Positions 23,441-33,945 of a stretch of DNA of 64,000 nucleotides are shown here, one piece after another (within the stretch, counting starts at the first letter, position 1; every line of letters starts with the position of its first letter). The stretch spans positions 40,006,249-40,070,248 of the forward strand of contig NC_090283.1 of the NCBI RefSeq assembly GCF_037392515.1, given 5' to 3'. The DNA is from Haliotis asinina. Taxonomy: Eukaryota; Mollusca; Gastropoda; Lepetellida; Haliotidae. The translations under genes and the position numbers were made by a program. A model generated the notes under the pieces. It saw nothing but the letters and a program-made list of their open reading frames with translations. It made no database searches and was not told the DNA's origin.

Positions 23441-25179
23441 AAACTTTTGTTTTTTGTATTACAGTTTTTACTGCAATTTCACACTGGTAGTGTTACGAAC
23501 ATGTGACTTCCCCATTTTCTGTCATTTATTTTATATACCAACCCATGAGAATGCTGTGTGTGCAGATGAGATACGTGATACTGGTAGCGAATACCGCTGT
23601 CAGCATTCCTAACGCTGCTACTGTTCCACCAATGATGACAGTTTTCCTCTCTCCAAGCAGTCGTAGAATCACAGTCATGGAAAACAGTGCTGGGAAAGCA
23701 CAAAATTGTTTGGTGACAATTAGAATTCAATAGTTTCATTATGTGTGCCACCTATTCATGTTTCCTCATAGTAATCAGAAACACGATGTATGTCGATGTT
23801 CAATGTATTTGAAAACTGAGATAGTAATACTAATGAAAAACCCAAACAAACAAACAAACAAACAAAAAACAATTCAGTTTTATGTTCAACCTGAAACATA
23901 CTTAAATGTTTTTAATTAACTGATGGAATCAAAACATATTTACTGAACAAGTGCTTATTACAAGGTTCCTATACTCAGCGTATTGTTCTGTACTCACAAC
24001 AAGGAACAAAGTTTATGTCTTCAGCACAAAACGGTACCCGTCAAGTAAGCATATATTACTAATACGCGTGTAAAATTAACATGTCAGTGAACACAACTTT
24101 CTTTTGAAATGAACGGTATGTAAGCGTGGTGAATACATACACGCAATGCTAGAAGTGCCAGCCATAACTCCCATGAATAAAGTTGTTGTTGCTGCAGATG
24201 CCTGAAATTCCTTCAGATACGCCACAAAGAATATGGCGATACCTCTGGCATATCCAACCATGATGAACACATTCAGGACACTACCTGAAACAGAAAGTCA
24301 GCCCGAATGAAACAAGCATTTCAACAGAAGCGACAAAACCCATTCCACGGGTACAATTGTGACTAAATAATGAAGAGATATTGTTTCAGCAGAATTAGAG
24401 CTGTATGATATTGTTTGTAATAATCCAGTGATTGTCACCATATGATGACAGAGCATGTTTGCGAAAATGTGAGCGCATCCTGCCCTGCCGGTGGCACCTG
24501 CCATGAAATATTCTATGCTATATATGTTGACCTGAAATAATTCGGAACGTATGGTATAAGTCAAAATAGGGAATTCCATCCGACATCATTTTTGTCACTG
24601 ATGCATCAAATTTCGAAATTGTCTCCACAGCTCTACCATAAAACTTATTGGAAGTTTTGCTAGGGCCTTGGAGCTGTAGTGAGGCCTTCAATGTTGTACC
24701 GCTAAAGACTTTCTGAAGAACAAAAGCAAACAGACCTTATAATTCATTCAGGTACATGTCATTATGATACCATGTTGACATACCAGTGACTATTGCATTC
24801 CTCGACAAATATTGTAAATGCTTATCATACTGTGGACATTAAATTCACGGGAGACTTATCCTCTTACCATCCTCCAAGAACAGAGATCATCATGCTTAAC
24901 GTTACCTACTAATACCACCCACGCCCAACCACGGTCGATTGGAAGACCGTTGTCTTCTTCAGATTGTGTTTTGTCTTCTTTTTTGCCAACATCTTCTTCC
25001 TCCTTCAGAAGTCTGTTGTCAACATCTCCTGGGTCGTCTTTTGTTGCTCTTGTCGCAGGGGACAATGGATTTTGGTCTTCATCCCACAGGTTCTCTCCTG
25101 ACTTTGTCCTGGCATTTTCGTCATCAGGAATCAGTTCCATTCCGTCATCCCGATTTTGCTTATCTTTGGAATCAGACAT
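20584..25179 (-). CDS. Monocarboxylate transporter-like protein, copy C (SLC16 family)
   Basis: Exons (minus strand) are 25179-24906, 24284-24141, 23689-23543, 23311-22226 and 20753-20584. They join in frame to 606 codons plus stop. The ATG at 25179 (MSDSKDK) is the first ATG in the open exon. The first 80 residues are acidic and low-complexity, then TM1 has DRGWAWVVLV. Exon 2 encodes GYARGIAIFFVAYLKEF (TM1-2). Exon 3 ends ICTHSILM. Exon 4 starts with GIGLSMIHGPALVLIGKYFK and carries the KRRGIATAIAMSG signature. A hydrophilic loop of about 130 residues (270-400) separates TM6 and TM7. TM8 has DFCGRIAVGFVADLKYI with the family arginine. Exon 5 encodes AIRDLTGSYN, TM12 and an acidic tail ending QPLKND. 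The exon 3 donor reads ATGG|GTTGGT, a weak match, but it gives the 147-nt length of the other copies. The substrate is unknown. Its closest relative here is copy A. Confidence 0.9.
20840..21400. repeat. ~230-bp tandem duplication in the last intron of copy C
   Basis: GGGACCGGGTAT occurs at 20945 and 21175, and the following ~215 bp are nearly the same in both (AAGTAACTTAACTTAACATT, GTTTTCACTTTGAATGAA). A partial, more diverged unit precedes them. Confidence 0.85.
21401..22225. other. Rest of the last intron of copy C
   Basis: A tRNA-SINE-like patch may be present near 21508-21575 (GTCGTGAAAGCG, then AAGGTTCGTTTCCCAC). Otherwise nothing is recognised. Confidence 0.3.
23385..23439. repeat. (CAT)n microsatellite
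   Basis: An imperfect then perfect ATC/CAT run in intron 3 of copy C. Confidence 0.9.
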
Positions 25180-25858
25180 GATGATGATGGTGATATGATG
25201 CTTCTTGAACAATAAGAAAATTGAGATAACATTAACTTAACAATGAATAAAAACAACAATTGAGTAGTTTCCGTAGACTGTAAAACAGTTGCAAAGAATC
25301 ACATCATCACATTGGCACAATGACCATACTAAAACCACGATATTTAAACACTATTTACATTGTCACCCTAAAACATATATTGTCAGGTACACTGAGTTTC
25401 TTTGCATAAAAAGACAAACAGAACAGTGCATGAGGTAGCAACGATGACGTAACTATGATATATACTACACATCAGAAGTGTACACTGACGTGTGTAAATG
25501 CAGCCATTTACTTCAGGCACGTGCACCAAACTAGATATACTCCACACTGTTTAACGGTATTATTTACACATGAACTAAGGCATGTAAAACAAATTAGTAA
25601 AGTTGAAAAAAGTACTGTCGTATGTTAAAAGAAATATGAAAATCCGTGAAAACTGGCGAATTCTTAACACAACTTTACACCAAAGTGCATGAAACTTGCA
25701 CATGCTTTTCAACAATTTGATGCATGATCACCGTGCAGTTCATCTGCATAACGTTTGCAGCTGGTTGCGGCAGGTGAGTGGACAAATTAATCTTTGATGT
25801 AACCATACATGTTACATATCAGATATAGTGAGTGATTTCAGTGAGTCTAAACTTTTGA
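25180..25858. other. 5' flank of transporter copy C
   Basis: The promoter and 5' UTR are expected here. The in-frame codons just upstream of ATG 25179 reach a TTG but no other ATG. No strong TATA box or initiator can be defended. Confidence 0.35.
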
Positions 25859-26470
25859 TGGGTATTACAATGCACTAATTATATAAAGCTATATTCCTGA
25901 ACGACGACAGTAGCGTTATTAAGCAGCAATAATGTCTTCACAGTCATGTTACTAAGCAGCAATAATGTCTTCACAGTCATGTTTCTAAGCAGCAATAATG
26001 TATTCACAGTCATGTTACTAAGAGGCAATAATGTCTTCACAGTCATGTTACTAAGCAGCAATAATGTCTTCACAGTCATGTTGGGTATTACAATGCACTA
26101 ATTATATAAAGCTATATTCCTGAACGACGACAGTAGCGTTATTAAGCAGCAATAATGTCTTCACAGTCATGTTACTAAGCAGCAATAATGTCTTCACAGT
26201 CATGTTACTAAGCAGCAATAATGTCTTCACAGTCATGTTTCTAAGCAGCAATAATGTCTTCACAGTCATGTTTCTAAGCAGCAATAATGTATTCACAGTC
26301 ATGTTACTAAGCAGGATTATTGTCTTCACAGTCGTGTTACTAAGCAGCAATAATGTCTTCACAGTCATGTTACTAAGCAGCAATAATGTCTTCACAGTCA
26401 TGTTACTAAGCAGCAATAATGTCTTCACAGTCGTGCTACTAAGCAGCATTTATGTCTTCACAACTGACAC
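25859..26470. repeat. 33-bp minisatellite with higher-order duplication
   Basis: The unit is 33 bp, built around CTAAGCAGCAATAATGTCTT. The first block (about 25913-26080) holds five units and the second (about 26137-26470) holds ten. Both are preceded by the same ~60-bp unique leader (GGGTATTACAATGCACTAAT, at 25859 and 26082). The locus therefore grew both by unit slippage and by duplication of leader plus array. Because 33 is divisible by three, open frames of 11-residue repeats appear on both strands; these are not genes. Confidence 0.9.
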
Positions 26471-27184
26471 AAGTAACATAAGCGTTTTGCTCAGAAAGAA
26501 AAACAGATAACAGTATACCAACTAATATCGTTGAAGTAGTCAAGCTGTAAGGCGATATCTTCCAACGAAGTCGTGTTCAAGACCAGAGATAATATCATCA
26601 CAATAACAGCCAGCTTCTACATAAATGTTCAACAATGCACCACGCCTTTCAAATTAGGGTGTATACTGCATTGCTTCAAGAGGCCCGGGCGGAGCACCTG
26701 TATGCTGACATGACCTTATGCAGGTGACAACAAGTCGACATGACTCTTACATAATACAGTCATTGATAATCACAAGGTCATGCAGTTGAAATGACTAGTT
26801 CACTGTCAGAAACGTTGCCATGTCCAATGCAATTCCGTTTTGGTTTCTACCTTGTATCACAGTGCCTACTAAAGTAAATTCTCGATATGTTCATGAATGT
26901 GTTTGTGGCGAATGGATTCTCTCAAACATTTGGTATGGTAACAGTTTACTATTGCTTCATAAACACCAGCTGGTAGTATACATTGAATCATGTATCTGAT
27001 TTCGGAAGAGATTTCTTAAAATACATCAAAATTTCATGTGATTCCGTGGTAATATTTCGGATATCCGTGTTGCCTCGAGTCAAATATGCGAACTGCGATC
27101 TTCTCTGAAACACTAAAACACACTACCGGCTTTCACATGATAATGTAAATATTGTTCTTGGTGGTCGTTGTTAACTTTTTAAAG
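26471..27184. other. Non-coding, nothing recognised
   Basis: No open frame with recognisable content and no clear repeat. Confidence 0.35.
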
Positions 27185-27345
27185 CCGCGATCAGCTATCC
27201 CACCGCTGTGGTGGTGGTGTGTAAACAGTCGAGTCTGGAAACGAAACAGCACGAGCATCGTTTTACTCAATTAGACAAGGGATGAAATGTATCAACCAAG
27301 TCAGTGAATCTGACCACCCGATCCCGTTAGTCGCCTCCAAAGACT
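27185..27345 (-). mobile_element. CTCA-tailed SINE, diverged copy
   Basis: Landmarks are GTGTAAACAGTCGAGTCTGG, AAGTCAGTGAATCTGACCAC and CCCGATCCCGTTAGTCGCCT. Both ends are lost. Confidence 0.65.
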
Positions 27346-27934
27346 ACCGAAGACCACGTCTGTCCCGTTTCTTCATAGTTTAGTGCCTATGCGAAATGCA
27401 TCACATGTATTTGCACCATGTTTACAAGAAATGATAAAATGTCCGTCTACATATCAACCATTGTCTGATCAAAATGTGATTGTTTAGGTCTACACAATAT
27501 TGAGATATTCCAGAGTATGGGACCAAACCAAACAAACAAACACATCCCAAAGGAACGAATTGGAACGAAACATTTACGGACAAGAAAACAGAATATAAAC
27601 CTAGGCACTTACCTTTAACGTTTAGTCCACAGCGACGAGGCCAAGATAAAAGCTGCTAATGAATAAACCCTTACGGTAGACCACCCCGCATGACGAAGGC
27701 ACGTGTGCACCTGCATGACTCAGTGGTTTTTGCTCCGTTACGTTGCGATATTAAGCAGGCATCATTTTCAGTTGTTGTTTTAAACAAGATATGTACGTTA
27801 ATGATGTGTCATTACATAAACACCAATTGGAAACTCCCTTGGACTGGATGACGATGCCATCAATTGTAAAGCTGCATGTATAACACATTTCTGATCATTT
27901 TATTTGACTTGTTTGCCTGTTTGTTCTTTAACTG

Positions 27935-28090
27935 CACACTCAAATGGATGGGGACTGTGTGTAAATGTATCGAGTCTGGACTTGACAATAGAGTGATTGA
28001 CACCATAATCAGTGAACTATGACTTTGGTGTACGATGACATGTGTCAGCCAAGTCAGCGAATCCTGACCACCCGATACTAGGTGGTTGTT
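27935..28090 (-). mobile_element. CTCA-tailed SINE, diverged copy
   Basis: Landmarks are TGTATCGAGTCTGGACTTGA, GATGACATGTGTCAGCCAAG and TCCTGACCACCCGAT. Ends are not preserved. Confidence 0.6.
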
Positions 28091-29857
28091 GGTTGTGGCC
28101 TGAATTGTAACCCGGATTTTCGCGGATAATTTTATTTGAATACGATCCTATTTATTTCCTATTTCTTATCACATCCTACTTATTTCTCACTATTTGGTCA
28201 TATTACCTGGACACAGTTACTCACAAAGAAAAAATGCTTGCTAACGGAAACAAAATATATTTTCCACAACATACGTTGCCCACTACGCGTACATTTTGAA
28301 TTGAACTACCTGCGAGTGAGCCCAGTTAATGACCCAGATATTTAGCGTCCACCGTTATCTCCCTGTCCCAGCTATTGAGCAAACATTACGAGTTTATAAT
28401 CAATGAAGACATGGGCGTATTGGGTGCGGAAAATATGTAAGTCAATGTGAGACGTTCTTACTGTACCCTTTGACTCAGCAGTTTTTGTTATAAATAGCAG
28501 TTGCCGTTTGCAAAGAACGACATTGATCAGACTATTATTCACGTCCATCCCGTAGGGGTAGCTTAGTGTTTAAAGCTTAAAGGTTAAAAGTCCATGTTAT
28601 TGAGGCCTTTACTTTGCCTGGTAATGCTGACATATGGTTACAATTTGAAGCTGTGAGAAACATACTTTTTCACTGTCAGTATATTAATATCAATCTACCT
28701 GCATTATCATTGGTTTGTATGTGGAGATGACATGTCGTATGCGCGCTACTGTGAAAATGCATCACAATTATAATACACACACGCGCATGCACGCACGCAC
28801 GCACACGCATGATGAGAATGCCGAGCATGTCATTCTACAAGACCCTTATTTGGCGTTCCGTAATTTGTAATCGTTTATTAATCAACACTTACATCACCCA
28901 GCACGATAACGGTAGGTCAGTACACATAGTAAAATTAAACAAAATAAATGCTGATCACTAACTTTGTGCCCTATTTTTCAAATTCAGAACACTTGCTAAC
29001 AGTTTCTTTTTGTTTAGAACAAGTCGCACTGCTTCAGAAACAATTGTGTTTTTATTACGCGTGAATAGAGATCAACATGTCCTTTTTGTCGGGAGTGTTT
29101 TATCACACCACGTCATCGATTTAAACAAAAAGCGGCGAGGCAAACCATAGTAAGAAAGCCGTTTATTATGCTACTTTAAATGAGTTTCAGGATTGGTTGG
29201 AAACACAGAAATGAATACACGCAGACTTTAGAAAAAGAATGGTTTTATTTGGCATATTTTAGCATATATTTAAGGGTCTGTCCTAGCAAACTTTAAAATA
29301 GAACAACATATTTAATTGTTTGAAATACTAGTATTTGTTAAACTGCTACTTTTGAGGATTGAGCATTGTTGGATCTAACGATCAAATATACCCTGACTTC
29401 AGGCCTTCTTTAATGCTTGAAAAGATAATTTTGTGTTTTCAGTTTACGTCACAATAGTAATTATGTTTTACATGTTTTGAACTATGGACAGAAAGATGCA
29501 AATCAAAGCGCAAGTTAGTCTGATATACGGACCCTGAAACAAATATTCTGAAGAGTATATGTCAATCTAGGTAAGTCTGACACAGTTCCCGTAAATGAAG
29601 TAAGTATAGGTGTCGTTTCTATAATATCCTATGATTATACTTGATGAACCTCTTTTACTTGCAAAATGTGCTACAAGGACTAAATGTTAGCTGAAACATT
29701 CTCAAGACCGATAAGACTTTGTATGTCACATTTAAACACAGACAAACAGACAACGATAGCTGCACCATGGTAAACACTGTTCTTGTGGAGAGGGTCATCT
29801 TGACACGTACGTCATCCCAGCGGATTACAACATCGTTTGTTTGTTTGTTTGTTTGTT
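28091..29857. other. Non-coding, short simple repeats only
   Basis: It contains an ACGC/ACAC-rich patch near 28775-28810 and a (GTTT)n run near 29837-29860. No exon recognised. Confidence 0.4.
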
Positions 29858-30075
29858 TGCCTCTTGTTTAACGCCTCATACATATTGCAGATACTAGGAC
29901 ATGAAGTCGGCATATGAATAACCCAGTCAAACCAGTGATCAACAGCATGCGCATCGATACATGCAGTTTGAATTGGGTCAGGGAGCCTGGCCACACGATC
30001 CCGTTAGTCACTTCTCACGATTAGCATAGATTACTAAGGACCAATTATAACCCGGATCTTCACGACTACCATCGT
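29858..30075 (-). mobile_element. CTCA-tailed SINE, diverged near-full-length copy
   Basis: Landmarks in order are CCAGTGATCAACAGCATGCG, CATCGATACATGCAG, CACACGATCCCGTTAGTCAC and CGGATCTTCACG. The tail end is degraded. Confidence 0.65.
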
Positions 30076-30334
30076 ACGGTGTTGTCCTGGTCTGTTCCTC
30101 CTACTGTCAACCAGTCTTTTGTGAGAACGACGGACGCTGATGTGTCTTGGGTTCTTTACCCACACGGTTAATGACATCGGTTTGAATATTTCCAGAGTTG
30201 TTTCCATATTGGGATATCCATAATTGAGGATGGCGAAAACAGGATATGTCGAGATTCTTTAAAACAGTTCTAAGTAAACATGGAAATGTGTGGGTCTTTT
30301 TCTGTTTGAGTTGTTTAACACTGCTGCTTGTCTG

Positions 30335-30492
30335 CTATACGACGGTGATCTGTACATGATCGATCCGGACGATTCAGTGACAGACATCATGTTCCATGTG
30401 TGCTTGCCTCGTGATCAGATCCAGTCAGTCGACTCCATCAACAGGTATGGGTGGCTGAAGACAGATCTTAATCCGGATATTCACGGGCAGAC
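30335..30492 (-). mobile_element. CTCA-tailed SINE, strongly diverged copy
   Basis: Only scattered matches remain (GATCTGTACATGATCGATCC, GATTCAGTGACAGACATCAT, CCGGATATTCACGGG). Order and spacing fit the family. Confidence 0.4.
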
Positions 30493-30975
30493 AAAGCGAT
30501 GGTCATTTCATGAGATCTCCCAGCATTCATGGAAAACAGTGTCGGTAGGCGTGGTAGTTGGAGTCTCAACATTCTTATACTGAAAGACTATGATACTGAG
30601 CAAGTGATTTTCCATCATGCCTGTAAAGATCATATTCCAGATAAACGCATTCTAAAACTGGCTGTTTCTGGCAGTAGGCTAAGCGTCCCTTGGGCGTATT
30701 CAAAGATTCGGTGTTTAACGGGAATCTTAAACGAATAAAAACCTTACTGCGCCTCAGATATCTCTATCATGTGAAGTCTGTATTTCCTAAGACAACAGTA
30801 ATTCTGTTCAGGTTGGCTTTAATCATGATTCACCAAGACTCTGATGTTGTTAAACATGCTACTATGTCCTGTAGAGATCTTAATGATTTGAAAAATGAAA
30901 TGTTGTGAGAGGATATCTGATATTCTACCATGACTTCAGTAAATACTGGTGTGTGATTGGTTAACCAAAGTCATT
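30493..30975. other. Non-coding, nothing recognised
   Basis: Short frames here show no domain and no splice-supported structure. Confidence 0.3.
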
Positions 30976-31159
30976 CAGAGGTATATAATCACGTTATATA
31001 CCTCTGATTTTCCAACATATTATGTATTTGTTTAAAATCTGAATAATGCAGTTATGGTAGAATGGAGATAAATGTATTGTGTTAGAAAATAAGAGGTATA
31101 TAACGCTTGAGGTTTTAAATACAAGATTTAGAGCTACTATAATTTCGTTATACACCTCT
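30976..31159. repeat. Two related inverted repeats (hairpins), possible MITE
   Basis: First hairpin: CAGAGGTATATAA at 30976-30988 pairs perfectly with TTATATACCTCTG at 30994-31006 across a 5-nt loop. Second: AGAGGTATATAACG at 31092-31105 pairs with CGTTATACACCTCT at 31146-31159 with one mismatch. The right arms are both followed by GATTTTCCA. GGTTAACC and these arms suggest a palindromic miniature element, but I could not define terminal repeats or a target duplication. Confidence 0.5.
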
Positions 31160-31650
31160 GATTTTCCAGCACAGTATGTTTATCTCCTAATTAATATACC
31201 AAAATCTGATTTTGTTGGATTTAGGGGAAATGATGACTGATTTGCATCATTGATCTTGCGCAACACTTGGTAATTTAAATATGACAAAAGGAAGAAAGTG
31301 GTGTTTTTTTGTGGCTTATTTTTTGACTGTCTGTTCCTCTAGAATATTTGAAAAATTAACTGTTGAATGATTCATTGTATATTCAGTTTGACTTGTAGCA
31401 TGTAACAATCTTCATATCTTTGGAGAAAATAAAGATAATCTATATATGTATCTAGTATCTATCCATAACTCATTTTCTCAAAGGGTGCCTGTAGCTCTGT
31501 TGACGCATATTTTGTTTCTGAAGATGCTTTCTCAGCAAATGAAAAAAATTGCAAACATAGAACGAACCAGTCATGCCTAGGAAGTCGATGCATAATCGCC
31601 AGCACTCAAAGTTAGCTATTTAAAACACATGAGCAGAGCCATTTTTCCGT

Positions 31651-31790
31651 GTGTGCGTGTGCGTGTGCGTGTGCGTGCGTGTGCGTGTGCGTGTGCGTGT
31701 GCGTGTGCGTGTGCGTGTGCGTGCGTGTGTGTGCGTGCGTGTGTGTGTCTCTGTGTCTGTCTGTCTCTGTGTGTGTGTGTGTGTGTGTGC
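31651..31790. repeat. (GT)/(GTGTGC) microsatellite
   Basis: A mixed GTGCGT and GTGTCT run. Cys/Val-rich or His/Thr-rich open frames across it are artefacts of the repeat. Confidence 0.95.
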
Positions 31791-32578
31791 GTACATGTAT
31801 TATGGGTGAATGGGTCAAGGAGAGAAAATTAGGAATAGAGAGAGGGAAGTAAAGGCGCGATATTCCTTTGAGGAGAAAATAATGTAATTGTAAATGTCTG
31901 TCACTTTGTCAGGAACGCTTAGAGACATTGGTATGTCAACTTTTATACAAACGAATAAGTGAAAGAATACGAGCTTCATGGTACCAGCCACTGAAATACA
32001 GGACGTGTATAAGGACGTCAGGTTTTATAATGGAATGGAATGTAAGATGGTATACGGTTCACTTCACTGAAGCAAGCCGAAAGTACTGAGGGATGTCATC
32101 ACTGAGAACAAATATATCATTGATGAAGCCTGTCTTCAGTACTCCAGTGATAATCATGGCTTGTTGGAGCTGGATGCATAATTCTCGCGGATGAAATCAC
32201 TGAGACATGGCAGCTACTGTCATTACTTTTGAGTACTCTTGACTTGAAATGACATACATGTAAGACTTATGTATTCACGGTTATACAAGGTGGATTAGAA
32301 CTACAATAGTGAAATTTTGTACGTTGCGAATCACGTTTTTGTAACACAGAAGACATGGAAGTGTTTTCCAAAATAACTTGGGTTTGTTTTTCATTATATA
32401 GCACACGGTCTGGTTTCTAGTCGCACACGCGCATATGAAACAAAAATGAGAAAATAACGTGTTTGATATTTCTGTGAAAAATATTCACTCGTGTAGCTTG
32501 GTGTTTAAATTTAATTTAGAATATCGATGCAAGTAAGTCGGCATTTTTCAACTGCATGACAATGAGAAGCAGGGGTTC

Positions 32579-32579
<1 letters not shown>
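31791..32579. other. Non-coding, nothing recognised
   Basis: No feature supported. Confidence 0.35.

Positions 32580-32636
<57 letters not shown>
32580..32636. repeat. (TG)n microsatellite
   Basis: A pure TG run of about 57 bp. Confidence 0.95.
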
Positions 32637-32638
<2 letters not shown>

Positions 32639-32663
32639 AGCGCACGCGTTCGTGTGTTGTTTA

Positions 32664-32800
32664 AGGCCGCTTTCACTAATCCTCCAGCTTCATGACGACA
32701 GTCTGTATATACTCGTGCCTGGACCAGACAATCCGGTGAACAGAATCAGCGGCTTGATCGCTTCTTAGGACAAGTAAGACTTGCTAAAGACTCCGTGTTC
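32664..32800 (-). mobile_element. CTCA-tailed SINE, diverged truncated copy
   Basis: Landmarks are GACGACAGTCTGTATATACT, CTGGACCAGACAATCCGGTG and CTTAGGACAAG. The (TG)n run is near its tail side. Confidence 0.55.
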
Positions 32801-33117
32801 ATAGTATATGAAGATAGCGACGTCAGTTTTGTAGGGAATTGGTAAGGATTATGATGAAAATTAAGATTTGATTAAAATTTTGGAATATACTTTCTCAGCA
32901 AAATAGAAATTCTGAAACATGCTGAGAACAGGATGCGTCAAGCTTCACGTTGAAAACTGAAACGCCAGCACACAGTAGGCAGCAATTTAGTCGTTAATGA
33001 CCGATGAAATATCGCTGATGTCACCCAAGTCGGATGTCTCCTGTCAGCTTGTTTTATACTCATGCTCTAGCAGTCACATTAAATTATGCTCTGTCGGCAA
33101 TTTACTCTGAATTCACA

Positions 33118-33945
33118 CCACAGTTATCGGCCTCAGTAAACATCGGCATTCTATCTACAACGGCACAAAGTGTCAGTCCCGGCAGAAATGCACTTAATTA
33201 TCATATAGAAACATCGGTAAACATCGTCCTCTGTCTACTCCGGATATCGGCATTGTTTTTCAGTCCCAACGAAAAAATGGTTATGAGAACAAATCCGTGA
33301 AAACCGGCACATGAAAGACGGCGCAACCGTTTGATGCAGGTAGGTCCAAATGCTGTAACAACACAATTCGCGGTTACTACCCGAGATTATTCAGAAATAG
33401 GAAGTGTTAATCAGTAGTGAGTGGTACGTGTCACATACATAGAGAAATGAGAGGGTATTTAAGGTAAAATCGTATAATATCAGTAGTGTAACAGTCAGTA
33501 TTGCCAAAATGTCTCGACCTGCAAAACGTGCAAGATGTGAGTTGACACTTCAACAAAAAGCGCAGCTAATAGAAGATTTTGATAAAACGCCTCGACCCAC
33601 GCAGAAAGCATGTGCACTTAGATCACACACTTCTCATCTAGCCAGGAAGTACGACTTCTACATCATGTGCAGAACTTGGAAAGTGCAGCGGAGGACATTG
33701 CTCTCGAGGCATCGGCACAGAAAATACAACGCAAGATAAGTGACAGCGTGAACAACCTTGTTATTATCTGAATGTGTAATAAATGACTCCATTCTGACAC
33801 TGCCTTGTTACTTATTCAGACATGTTGTTAATGCTAACGAGACAGTACGACTTCCGTTGTTCGTCGGCGTCATGAGGCAAACTGCCTCTACCGGCACTTT
33901 GTCAAAACCGTCATTTTTATTTCGTCCCGAGTGGTGCCGTTATTG
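33118..33945 (+). mobile_element. Internally deleted Tigger/pogo-type DNA transposon
   Basis: A transposase remnant (33509-33771) lies between end regions rich in CGGCA motifs. The left side (CAGTTATCGGCC, CAGTAAACATCGGCA, ATATCGGCATTG) resembles the reverse complement of the right side (GGTGCCGTTATTGATTG, CCGTCATTTTTATTTCGTCC). This fits, but does not prove, degenerate terminal inverted repeats of the Tigger style. Exact termini and a TA target duplication cannot be fixed by eye. The element is far too short to be autonomous. Confidence 0.6.
33509..33771 (+). pseudogene. Tigger/pogo transposase remnant (N-end fused to C-end)
   Basis: The ATG at 33509 opens MSRPAKRARCELTLQQKAQL and continues IEDFDKTPRPTQKA. 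This is the start of a CENP-B/psq-type helix-turn-helix as in Tigger transposases. About 37 residues in, the match ends. From 33673, in another frame, the sequence reads LESAAEDIALEASAQKIQRK followed by ISDSV and ends at TGA 33769-33771. That resembles a transposase C-terminus. The catalytic DDE region is missing, so this is an internal-deletion derivative with no transposase activity. Confidence 0.65.

Noticed and set aside
25879-26510. Open frames of 66-115 codons on both strands with repeated 11-residue blocks
   Set aside because: They follow from the 33-bp repeat length being divisible by three; there is no start context or homology.
31612-31852. His/Thr-rich and Cys/Val-rich open frames
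   Set aside because: Translation of a GT microsatellite.
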